NCBI GenBank assembly: GCA_964228885.1
Contig: CAXRCG010000220.1
Span: forward strand, 1 to 13,371
Length of the DNA: 13,371 nt
Source: UBA4582 sp964228885
Lineage (GTDB): Bacteria > Pseudomonadota > Gammaproteobacteria > Pseudomonadales > Azotimanducaceae
Reading direction: 5' to 3'
Positions within the stretch are counted from its first letter, which is position 1. Each line of letters begins with the position of its first letter. This document shows, one piece after another, positions 1 through 7,259 of the stretch. Both the position numbers and the translations under genes were made by a program. The notes beneath the pieces were generated by a model. That model was not told the DNA's origin. It was given only the letters and a program-made list of their open reading frames with translations, and searched no databases.

Positions 1-149
1 AGTGCCGTGTAATCCCCGGCATCAACGTCAATAGCTACTGCATTACCGGAAGTCAGCAACATGGTGGTTAATCCAACAGAAGCGACGCTGAAATTCCCCT
101 TTCTGGAACCGAGTAAACTTTTTTGCTTATAGTTTGATACAGATGACAT
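1..149 (-). CDS. N-terminal fragment of an exported, transporter-like outer-membrane protein
   Basis: A reading frame on the minus strand starts with ATG at 149-147 and runs off the left edge, giving 49 complete codons. The N-terminus has basic residues (KQKSLLGSRKGN), a hydrophobic stretch (FSVASVGLTTMLLTSG) and an AVA-like cleavage site, which is a Sec signal peptide. The predicted mature protein starts IDVDAGDYTA. From memory, this start is typical of proteobacterial 'transporter' proteins related to the phenol-degradation MetA family, which are thought to be outer-membrane channels for hydrophobic substrates. An AGAGG ribosome-binding site lies just upstream. The gene sits behind a sigma-54-type promoter at 194-210 and is divergent from a sigma-54 activator, so it is probably the activator's target. 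Export is well supported. The family rests on about ten residues, and the substrate is unknown. Confidence 0.6.
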   Translation of the reverse strand, partial: MSSVSNYKQKSLLGSRKGNFSVASVGLTTMLLTSGNAVAIDVDAGDYTA

Positions 150-193
150 AGTGCAGCCTCTTATTAGTTTTGTTGGTATTGCACTCGACGTGA

Positions 194-210
194 AGCAATC
201 AATATGCCAG
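194..210 (-). promoter_or_regulatory. Sigma-54 (-24/-12) promoter of the transporter-like gene
   Basis: Read on the minus strand, the site is CTGGCATATTGATTGCT. It matches the sigma-54 consensus YTGGCAC-N5-TTGCW at all but one conserved position (T for C). GG and GC are exactly 10 bases apart, as required. The predicted transcription start is near 183, giving a leader of about 34 nt before the ATG at 149. The divergently encoded activator at 359-2242 has the GAFTGA loop that contacts sigma-54, so the pair makes functional sense. I could not assign an upstream activator-binding site with confidence. Imperfect GAAACA/TGTTT elements occur between about 235 and 305. Confidence 0.72.
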
Positions 211-358
211 ATCGATTGCTCCTTAGGAAATTATTATGAAACAATTACTTATGCGGCTTTATAGCATCTATGTTTTAGTTTTTGGAAAAAAGTGGATCGT
301 TTCAATACACTAAAATTGGATGGTTGAATAAAAAAAATACAGAGTGGTGGGTGTCCTT

Positions 359-2242
359 ATGCATAAAAAGATCGTTGATCTGAACACTCAGGTCCAGCAA
401 GCCCGTGAGTTGTTTGACGAAGGGCATGTTGTACCGTCCCAGTGGGTGCGGGATGAGGTTTTGCGCTCTTGGCTAAGATGCAGAAAACATGGCGTGTCCC
501 CCTCTGGTCAGTTCTTACTTGAGGCCGCGCAATTCGACCAGATTTCTTATATCCGCAATCAACATCAGCGTCTCATGACATTTGCCGAGCCTGAAATGCA
601 TCGGTTGTTTCGTGCCATCAGTTCTGCAGGTTGGGTTTTGGCGTGTCTGGAAAGAGAAGGCCGCAGCATTAAATATTTCGGCAATGACAGTCCCTGCTAC
701 GAATTGCTGGGAGCCGCTTTGAATCCTGGTATGGACCTTTCAGAGGATATAGCTGGAACCAATGCTCCCGGTTGCGCTTTGATAGAAGGCAGGCCTTCGC
801 TTGTGTGTGGAAGTGAGCATTTCTTGCATTCTTTCCGCGATCTATCCTGCGTGGCAGTGCCCATTTTTGACCCTGCAGGGACGCTGGTCGGGGCTTTGAA
901 TGCTTCGAAACCTTATGATGGCCGACCGGTCGGGATTCTTGAAGCAGTTGCGCTCGCAACTCGGTCTGTTGAGAATCGAATGGTCGACGATTTGCGTGGC
1001 GCCTTGGTCCTCGCCCTTCACTATCGCCCGGAGCTTACACAGTCACCCATGCGTGGGTTGATACATTTCGGCGAGGATGGTGAAGTTTTAGGTGCAAACC
1101 CCTCGGCCAGACAGATGCTGGATCTCGAGTCTCTCGAGAAGACGCAGAGTCAGGTCTGTTTCAAAGACTTATTTTCATGTCGCGCTGCCGAGATCGAGGG
1201 ATCACAACAAAGCCCTGTTGAGGTGGAATGTCACAATGGGGCAAGGCTTTTTCTTAAGGTTGAAAGTCTTCGGAAAGGGCTCGTGAGCGTCAAATCGACG
1301 CCACCGCAAAGACGGCCGGACATCAGTCAGTCTTTTTATGTGGGCGAGCCAACAAAACCACTTTTTGACAAGGCGCATCGGGCCTTTCAGTTTGGAGTTC
1401 CGGTTCTGGTGACTGGGGAAACCGGAACAGGCAAAGAGGTTTTAGCGCGCTCGCTACATGCCAATGGGCCTTCTTCAAAAGGCGCGTTTGTTGCCGTGAA
1501 CTGCTCGGCTATTCCTGCCGGCCTGATAGAATCAGAGTTGTTTGGCTATGCAGACGGCGCTTTTACTGGTGCCCGACGTGGGGGTGCCAAGGGGAAATTT
1601 GAGGAAGCGAACGGCGGTACGCTCTTCCTGGATGAAATAGGCGATATGCCGGTAGAATTTCAAGCACGGTTGTTACGTGTTTTGCAAGAACGCATTGTCA
1701 CCAAGCTTGGAGAAGAGAAGTCTCGGCCCGTCTCGTTTTCTCTGGTCTGTGCGACACATCGGAACCTTGATGAGCTTATGGAGAGTGGGGACTTTCGGAG
1801 CGATCTTTACTACCGAATCAATGGCCTCAGGGTGCAGCTCCCTGCTCTGCGGGAGCGTGAAGACCTCGATGCTTTAATTGATCACTTGCTGGCATCAATG
1901 TCACAGGAAGATTCCCCGCCAATTCTGACAGCTGAGGCTCGCAATCTCTTAAGGCACCATTCGTGGAGAGGCAATATTAGAGAGCTCCAGCAGGCACTGA
2001 ATCTTGGCCAGGCGCTTTCTACTCAGGGAATTATCGATGTTGAGCACTTGCCCGAGGACATCAAGGCCAAAAATGATACTGCGGATGTGGACGTAGGCGA
2101 GGGCGGCACACTCGCCGCTGCGGAGCGCCAAGCGGTGCGATGTGTGCTCGAGAAACACAATCACAACGTCAGTGCCGCGGCTCGAGAATTAGGAATAACA
2201 CGAGCCACTCTCTATCGGAAAATTAAACATTTTGTCCTCTGA
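359..2242 (+). CDS. Sigma-54-dependent transcriptional activator, AcoR-like, Fis family
   Basis: Enhancer-binding protein of 627 residues from ATG 359. A GTG at 344 in frame would add five residues, but I prefer the ATG because a GGTGGG-like sequence precedes it at normal spacing. The N-terminus (about 1-210) has the AcoR-type start, with SWLRCRKHGVSPS and a GAF-like sensor including EDIAGTNAPG, GSEHF and a conserved Cys/Pro segment (DLSCVAVPI). A PAS-like segment follows at about 225-320. The AAA+ domain carries Walker A GETGTGKE (353-360), the sigma-54 contact loop GAFTGA (400-405) and Walker B GGTLFLDEIGD (about 419-429). The C-terminus is a Fis-type helix-turn-helix (about 603-622). Such proteins hydrolyse ATP to open sigma-54 promoters when the sensor binds a small ligand; acetoin or alcohol-type ligands are known for AcoR relatives. 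The inducer here is unknown. The likely target is the divergent transporter-like gene. Confidence 0.93.
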   Translation: MHKKIVDLNTQVQQARELFDEGHVVPSQWVRDEVLRSWLRCRKHGVSPSGQFLLEAAQFDQISYIRNQHQRLMTFAEPEMHRLFRAISSAGWVLACLEREGRSIKYFGNDSPCYELLGAALNPGMDLSEDIAGTNAPGCALIEGRPSLVCGSEHFLHSFRDLSCVAVPIFDPAGTLVGALNASKPYDGRPVGILEAVALATRSVENRMVDDLRGALVLALHYRPELTQSPMRGLIHFGEDGEVLGANPSARQMLDLESLEKTQSQVCFKDLFSCRAAEIEGSQQSPVEVECHNGARLFLKVESLRKGLVSVKSTPPQRRPDISQSFYVGEPTKPLFDKAHRAFQFGVPVLVTGETGTGKEVLARSLHANGPSSKGAFVAVNCSAIPAGLIESELFGYADGAFTGARRGGAKGKFEEANGGTLFLDEIGDMPVEFQARLLRVLQERIVTKLGEEKSRPVSFSLVCATHRNLDELMESGDFRSDLYYRINGLRVQLPALREREDLDALIDHLLASMSQEDSPPILTAEARNLLRHHSWRGNIRELQQALNLGQALSTQGIIDVEHLPEDIKAKNDTADVDVGEGGTLAAAERQAVRCVLEKHNHNVSAAARELGITRATLYRKIKHFVL

Positions 2243-2398
2243 GGTAATTCGTGGACTAGCCCGAATTTCTCATGAGGGGATAAAACGCGCCGCTCTTTTC
2301 AGCGAGTAAGCGCCTGGGCATTACAGTTTGTCAGGTGTATCCGGCTTTTAGTTGTGGGGCATTAGCTTGGCTGTGCCGGTCGTTGTCCGCCCATTCTA

Positions 2399-2416
2399 AA
2401 TGTCCGCTTTGCGACC
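2399..2416 (+). repeat. Left-end motif of recombinase element copy 1
   Basis: AATGTCCGCTTTGCGACC. The same motif, with one to three changes, occurs at 7701-7718, 9379-9396 and 13057-13074, always in this orientation. The first 12 bases recur inverted at 3205-3216. Confidence 0.8.
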
Positions 2417-2465
2417 AGGCTGGCCAGCAGGGAACAATTTTCTGAACCATACTTAAAGGCCCTTA

Positions 2466-2479
2466 CCCTCCGAAGAGGG
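2466..2479 (+). promoter_or_regulatory. Hairpin covering the ribosome-binding site of recombinase copy 1
   Basis: CCCTC-CGAA-GAGGG is a perfect 5-bp stem with a CGAA loop. Its 3' arm, GAGGG, is the Shine-Dalgarno sequence seven bases before the ATG at 2487. A longer alternative, GGCCCT pairing with AGGGCC, overlaps it. The same hairpin is identical in copy 2 (9446-9459). In mRNA it would partly hide the ribosome-binding site and could keep recombinase levels low. Confidence 0.5.
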
Positions 2480-2486
2480 CCACGTC

Positions 2487-3101
2487 ATGACGGTTCCTAC
2501 CAGCAAAGCTCCCTGGAACAAAGGGAAGCTCGTCGGCCAGAAGCTACCGCTCAAACTCGAACAAATATGGGCTGTCCGTATTCGTCTAGAGATAGCGAAG
2601 AACATCCGCGAGCTGGCGATGTTTAACATGGCTATTGACTGCAAACTTCGATCCTGCGATCTGGTAAAGCTTTTGGTTCGAGATATTTCCAGAAACGGTG
2701 AGGTTCTGGATCGGGCGCAAGTCATCCAGCAGAAGACTAGTCAGCCTGTTCAGTTTGAGATAACCAAAAAGACTCGCGAATCGGTCGAAGCATGGATCGA
2801 GTTGCGCGGACTGTCGGGTATGGATTATTTGTGGCCGAGCCGGATGCGAAAGTATGACCATATCACCACTCATCAATACGCCCGTCTTGTCAAAAAGTGG
2901 ATTACCAGCATTGGACTTGATCCTTCAGTCTACGCAACCCATTCAATGAGACGTAGCAAAGCGACATTGATCTACAAGAAGACCAAGAATCTTCGAGCCG
3001 TCCAGTTGCTGTTGGGACGCACAAATATGTCGAGCACCGTGCGGTACCTTGGTGTCGAGGTCGAGGATGCTCTGGAGATAGCTGAGAGTATTGAGATCTA
3101 G
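2487..3101 (+). CDS. Tyrosine recombinase/integrase, copy 1, probably catalytically impaired
   Basis: A 204-residue minimal tyrosine recombinase that lacks a large N-terminal arm-binding domain. It starts with ATG 2487 behind GAGGG. Catalytic positions, assigned by family pattern, are Arg55 in DCKLRSC, Lys94/95 in ITKKTR, His152 and Arg155 in THSMRR, and the nucleophile Tyr187 in VRYLGV. The position that is normally His in LLGHT is Arg178 here (codon CGC at 3018-3020); copy 2 has His. Loss of this His/Trp usually weakens cleavage or ligation, so this copy may be inactive or work only as a DNA-binding partner. Proteins beginning WNKGKL.GQK are widely annotated in gammaproteobacteria as short integrases, but I know of no named function. 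It is the only gene of the 818-bp element. It differs from copy 2 at six residues: V3F, A8V, V30I, Y123F, T128S and R178H. Confidence 0.88.
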   Translation: MTVPTSKAPWNKGKLVGQKLPLKLEQIWAVRIRLEIAKNIRELAMFNMAIDCKLRSCDLVKLLVRDISRNGEVLDRAQVIQQKTSQPVQFEITKKTRESVEAWIELRGLSGMDYLWPSRMRKYDHITTHQYARLVKKWITSIGLDPSVYATHSMRRSKATLIYKKTKNLRAVQLLLGRTNMSSTVRYLGVEVEDALEIAESIEI

Positions 3102-3204
3102 CTGCGTAACTTGTTTCCTTGGTCACTGTGGATGCCGCAGACGCTGCCAGCCCCGGTCGATGATCACCCTCGGGTTTCGATCAGGCTTCTCCAGTCGTTA
3201 AACA

Positions 3205-3216
3205 AAAGCGAACATT
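3205..3216 (-). repeat. Right-end inverted repeat of recombinase element copy 1
   Basis: AAAGCGAACATT on the plus strand, which reads AATGTTCGCTTT on the minus strand. It matches the left end at 11 of 12 bases. Further inside, a GACG/CGTC segment echoes the GCGACC of the left end, separated by about six extra bases. Confidence 0.7.
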
Positions 3217-3586
3217 TGCCTTTAGAAAGATATCCTGAAAAGCTCCTTCTCAACGTGGCCACGAAAAGGGGTGCAGAATCAGCCAGAGTTCGAGAGGGTT
3301 AACTGATGGTGCGTATCCAGGTTGTTGCGGTAAGTCCAAAGTTATCTCCCGTCCGACCGGATTTGAGCTGCCTGTCAAAACTTGGGCTAGAAAGACCGGT
3401 TATGTAGACTAGAATTCTTCTCACACCATCTTTTGGGTACGAGATTCTGCTAAAGACATCGAACCAGTCTGCGGGAAAGGGTCGATCCAATACCGATGCT
3501 AAAATCTGTCCGCCCAATAACCTGTCAATATGAACGAAACCCGTGCCATATAAATCAAGACACCACGAACTGGAGTACAAAGTAAA
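3217..3586. other. 370-bp stretch with no convincing gene, upstream of the GapS6-like pair
   Basis: This stretch lies between element copy 1 and the defence-like operon, so it should hold that operon's promoter. I see only a weak TATAAA near 3548 and no good -35. A minus-strand frame at 3580-3299 could encode 93 residues, but I recognise nothing in it, it has no clear ribosome-binding site, and its start would face the operon head-on. I do not call it as a gene. Confidence 0.4.
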
Positions 3587-3916
3587 ATGTTGGATTTAAT
3601 GTCAGCAGCAGTGTTATCCGGCGTAATCTATGATGTTCTTAAATACCAGGCGAAGGTCACAGGGCAAGCACTTAAAAGCCGCCTCAAAGAGTGGGTTCTC
3701 GATGATGACTCGGCTGACGAAATTGCCAATGAGATCAATGGAATAGGTATAAATCAGGACATGAGTGAAGCTGCTATCAAGAGGAAAATTCAGAATTCAG
3801 ATCGTTTGACCCAATTAATGAAAGAAATACAGCCTTCAAATCAAACAAATATTAACCAAATACACAATGGAACTGGTGACAACGTGGGTCGAGATAAAGT
3901 GGTGAAGGATGATTGA
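3587..3916 (+). CDS. GapS6a-like small protein of a two-gene anti-phage operon
   Basis: A 109-residue protein. It starts with ATG 3587, with GGAG about a dozen bases upstream; Met5 is an alternative start. Residues 1-35 are helical with a hydrophobic face (LMSAAVLSGVIYDVLKY), followed by an acidic segment and a second helical part. The C-terminus ends in an Asn/Gln-rich tail with the motif GTGDNVGRDK at 95-104. The downstream protein has the same kind of motif at its N-terminus. The order short protein, then TPR-like protein of about 1,100 residues, together with the sequence style, resembles GAPS6 (GapS6a/GapS6b), one of the anti-phage systems described from Gamma-Mobile-Trio islands. I make that match from memory and not from a search. 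The stop overlaps the next start by 8 bp, so the two are probably translationally coupled. The protein's molecular role is unknown. Confidence 0.62.
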   Translation: MLDLMSAAVLSGVIYDVLKYQAKVTGQALKSRLKEWVLDDDSADEIANEINGIGINQDMSEAAIKRKIQNSDRLTQLMKEIQPSNQTNINQIHNGTGDNVGRDKVVKDD

Positions 3917-6900
3917 GCGTGAACCCCATACTTCTTCCGGTTGCCAAGCACAAGTAACTCAAGAGCATAAAGGGCAAGGGGACAATGTAGCTGGGGATAA
4001 AATATATTCCCCCGGTATTTCGGTAGATGATATCGAAGGCTCAGTGGTACAGATCTTAGTTTTTATCCGGCATCGGATCACCGATTCTGCCGAAGCGGCA
4101 GTAGAAGCTCTAGAGGGTTCGTCGCGTTTAGAGGGCGAGGCCAGGAAATTGCTGGAGTTAATAAAGATCCTGACGGACTTTGCCGTAGGTAAAGATACCA
4201 AGGCATCTTTCAAGAAACTAAATGAGCTAAGGACGGGGTGTAAGAGTACGTTCGCAAAGGATTTAGCGAACGCTACTTTGATCAGAGCGATTGCTACAAG
4301 GGATTCCCCGGACTTTTCAGGTATCAGAATCCCCCTTGAAGAAGAATTTCTAAGCAAGGAAGCCTATCTTGAATATGTCGCAGACATCGACCGCCTCAGT
4401 GAAGAAGCAGAGAGGACGCGGTTTGAATTTTCTGAGCCTGTGCTTTGCGGGCTCATTAGGGGGTTGCTACGAGTTGGTGAGCCAGAAGTTGCTGAGGAGT
4501 TATCTGACCACCTGGTAGATCAATATGATAGTGTCAATAGTAAAACGATTAATATTGCATGTAGAATACAATCCTTTTTTAAAACTGAGGGCGTTCAAAA
4601 TTTTTGGACATTAAATCATGACAACTACCAAATCCTTCTTGGGATTTGCAATGAGATCATTGATTTAATAAATTTTACTGAAGGGAAGGAGCATCGCCTA
4701 TTTATTTGGTCGGCCAACCTCCTAGAATTTTCTGCCGGTGAAATTTCTGATTTATTAGATATTTGTACTGATTTCATTGCCACCATTGAGAAAACAACTC
4801 CAAATATAGCTAAGGCAATTCGTGGCTTTAACTCGGGAAACTTTGATTACTCAGATGGCCTACCATTTTTGATTGGGAAGTGCGAAAGAGATGAGATTTT
4901 TCGAAGAAACAAAGTTTCAGAGATACTGAAAAGCAATTATATTAGCATTGATGAATCTGCGATTCTTCTTAATGTTGGCGATAAGGAGAAAATAAAGGAG
5001 TGGATTAACAGTGGCGGGGGCGTTACTGAAGATAGCGCTTTACTTAAAGACTTTGTCGAGCTTGAGTTGCATGCATTTGTGCTGGAAAGCAACCCAAAAG
5101 AGAGATTGCAGTTACGAGAGAAAAGTGATCGATTCTTGGACGATCACAAAGATTCCCTAAAAGATATTAATCCTTTCAGAATTCACGCACTTTGTCACCA
5201 TCTCCTGAAAGCGAACTTAAGTACGCCTGCATGCAAGATACTGAGTCATTTTATACCAACGGGTAACCTCTGGCTCTCACCACTCGTCGAATTGTATTTG
5301 CACGCGCTCTTACACAGTACTCAACTGGATACTTTAAGTGTGACACTGGATCGAATTCCAAAAAAATATTGGAATTATAATGTATGGAGAATTGAGGCGA
5401 AAAAGCAGGAGACTCTTAACCATTTACCAGATGCAGTGGGTGCTATAAAAAATGCCTTACACTTTAAACCAACGTCGATCGAATCATGGTTTAATTTGAT
5501 TTATTTAAATAGACGACAAGGTGCTGATGATTCACAGATTGCCGGTATACTTGATTTAATATCTACCGATATTTTGGACAAGCCTTCAGAAAATGCGGCT
5601 AGGCTTTTATCTGAATTCCTTGCCCAAGGGCACGTTGAACTGATGGAAACCAAGTTGATCAAATGGTTTCTTGAAGACCCAGAAGGGTCGGCAAGGCTTA
5701 TCACTGACTTCCATCTTTCTGTAATAGAAATGAAGGGGCAGAATCTTGATCTTCGTGATACTGTTGACGATTGCGTGTTGGCCGTCAGTTATACAGTCGA
5801 TGGTGAACAACAGCTGAAACTCATAGTTAAAAATCCAGAATACAAACACTCAGCGTTCATAGACTCTCGTACTCCTTTAGGTGATGCCCTGCTCAACTCA
5901 AGCAAAGGCAGCAAATTTAATATTGGTATGAGTGAGTATGAGGTAAACGAATTCCTTCCTCCATATGTTGGTGTTTTTCGTATTTCTACGAAGATTAGGA
6001 GTTCAATCAATGATGGTACCGATTCATTTCAAAGTTTCACGATGCCAGCGGACCCTGAGGAGTTTATAAGCAGTATAAAGAAGAAGATGCAGTTTCTTAA
6101 GAAAGATGCTGATCCTATCTTAGAAAATTCAGACATTCCAATATACATGAGAGGTAAGCGGTTCGACCTCTCTAATCCTATTAAGGGTATGATCGCAATA
6201 CTTTTCGATCGTAAATACAAAAACTCGGGCATCCCAAGTTTTGGTTCTGAAAATCCTACAGAAATAATTCTAGATATATGGTCAATAACTTATATTTTTT
6301 ATTCTGGACTCTCTGAGACGTTTAGGTCAAGCGGAATATCGACGATTATTACACGAGAAACTAAGGCTATCATAGAGAATTGGATTGATGATGTTAATCG
6401 CGACGATTACTTGACGATTGATTTGACCGACGACGGGGAATTGATCCGGTCAGGTAGTACAGAAATCTATAACGGTACCGTTGATCTTCAGGAGTGGATG
6501 AAATTTATTATCGAATCATCCGAAATCCAATCGCCTAATTCAGTTGACCTTCCAGAGGAAATTAATGAGTGTCGAGATTTAATCGATGAGTCCGTTGAAT
6601 CGAGTATTATTCTCGCGTTTTCAAACGATTTAGATTGGATGTCGATCGATCCTTTTTTTGCAAGATTGCTGGGTGGGAAAGGCGGGCGTTCAGTCAATGT
6701 CTCTCGTTTTTCGGTGCAGCTTGGTGCAAATCGCGAAATTGAAGCTATGGCCACTGCAATTCAACTTCATTTGTTCCATGACTTTCCCTGTTCGATAACT
6801 ATTGAGCACTTAATCCAACTTGCTTTCAGTCAAGAAGTCGCTCATGACGAGATTTTGAAAGATGCCTTAATAAGGTATCAGGACGAACTTAGTTGCATTC

Positions 6901-7259
6901 CAAACGCGCTTTCAATAATCAAGAAAATTTGTATCGCAAACTTAATAGGTGCGATGCGCGCCGGGGAGGTCATCGATTCTGAAGGCCGGCTAAAACTCCG
7001 GCACGGTAGTGGTACCCTGTCCGTTTTTTATACATGCTGTCTTATCGCGTCTACTATCCAACTAAATGATGAAAAACTTTCCCGTGAAGAGCGTCTTGCA
7101 CGATTTTTCCTTGAGTTGTTCGACACAATTCACGAAATGCCGTCTTTAATCAACCTAGTAAGAAGAGCTGGAAGTGTGTATGCCAAAGGACATTTCTTAT
7201 CAATTACTGAGATCAATAGTTGTCTAGGCGATCTTCAATCTGGTGCTAAAGGCGAGTAA
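3909..7259 (+). CDS. GapS6b-like large protein: TPR-like helices, GreA/B-C-like segment, possible PIN nuclease
   Basis: A 1,116-residue cytoplasmic protein with no signal peptide or membrane segment. ATG 3909 overlaps the upstream stop, and GGTGAAGG is the ribosome-binding site. Order of parts by eye: an N-terminal tail with GQGDNVAGDK (22-31), matching the partner's C-terminus; a long helical, TPR-like region (about 40-610); a beta-rich segment (about 617-710) with TPLGDALLNSSKG at 655-667, which resembles the C-terminal domain of GreA/GreB elongation factors; and a C-terminal region with LDIWSITYIF (Asp789) and SNDLDWMSIDPFFARLL (905-921), spaced like the acidic motifs of PIN-type RNases. 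The likely role is the sensor/effector of an anti-phage pair that degrades RNA or disturbs transcription on infection. The GapS6b match and the PIN call are inference. Base composition is visibly AT-richer than the flanking genes, which suggests transfer. Confidence 0.62.
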   Translation: MIEREPHTSSGCQAQVTQEHKGQGDNVAGDKIYSPGISVDDIEGSVVQILVFIRHRITDSAEAAVEALEGSSRLEGEARKLLELIKILTDFAVGKDTKASFKKLNELRTGCKSTFAKDLANATLIRAIATRDSPDFSGIRIPLEEEFLSKEAYLEYVADIDRLSEEAERTRFEFSEPVLCGLIRGLLRVGEPEVAEELSDHLVDQYDSVNSKTINIACRIQSFFKTEGVQNFWTLNHDNYQILLGICNEIIDLINFTEGKEHRLFIWSANLLEFSAGEISDLLDICTDFIATIEKTTPNIAKAIRGFNSGNFDYSDGLPFLIGKCERDEIFRRNKVSEILKSNYISIDESAILLNVGDKEKIKEWINSGGGVTEDSALLKDFVELELHAFVLESNPKERLQLREKSDRFLDDHKDSLKDINPFRIHALCHHLLKANLSTPACKILSHFIPTGNLWLSPLVELYLHALLHSTQLDTLSVTLDRIPKKYWNYNVWRIEAKKQETLNHLPDAVGAIKNALHFKPTSIESWFNLIYLNRRQGADDSQIAGILDLISTDILDKPSENAARLLSEFLAQGHVELMETKLIKWFLEDPEGSARLITDFHLSVIEMKGQNLDLRDTVDDCVLAVSYTVDGEQQLKLIVKNPEYKHSAFIDSRTPLGDALLNSSKGSKFNIGMSEYEVNEFLPPYVGVFRISTKIRSSINDGTDSFQSFTMPADPEEFISSIKKKMQFLKKDADPILENSDIPIYMRGKRFDLSNPIKGMIAILFDRKYKNSGIPSFGSENPTEIILDIWSITYIFYSGLSETFRSSGISTIITRETKAIIENWIDDVNRDDYLTIDLTDDGELIRSGSTEIYNGTVDLQEWMKFIIESSEIQSPNSVDLPEEINECRDLIDESVESSIILAFSNDLDWMSIDPFFARLLGGKGGRSVNVSRFSVQLGANREIEAMATAIQLHLFHDFPCSITIEHLIQLAFSQEVAHDEILKDALIRYQDELSCIPNALSIIKKICIANLIGAMRAGEVIDSEGRLKLRHGSGTLSVFYTCCLIASTIQLNDEKLSREERLARFFLELFDTIHEMPSLINLVRRAGSVYAKGHFLSITEINSCLGDLQSGAKGE

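Larger units (their letters stand above)
2399..3216 (+). mobile_element. Recombinase-only mobile element, copy 1 (818 bp)
   Basis: This is the first of two closely similar units; the second is 9379-10192. It begins with AATGTCCGCTTTGCGACC and ends with AAAGCGAACATT. The outer 12 bases of the two ends are inverted copies with one mismatch. It holds one gene, a 204-residue tyrosine recombinase, with about 70 bp before and 115 bp after it. Similarity to copy 2 covers the whole unit and stops at both ends, apart from a few similar bases just outside the left end. I see no target-site duplication, which fits a tyrosine recombinase rather than a DDE transposase. The boundaries come from comparing the two copies in this window. 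Confidence 0.75.

Noticed and set aside
3299..3580. 93-residue minus-strand open frame upstream of the GapS6-like pair
   Set aside because: No recognisable motif, no clear ribosome-binding site, and its start would face the start of the strong operon only 7 bases away. It is mentioned under the intergenic stretch only.
4244..4272. GTTCGC and GCGAAC close together, resembling the element-end motif
   Set aside because: They lie inside the coding sequence of the large defence protein, share only six bases with the motif, and interrupt nothing.
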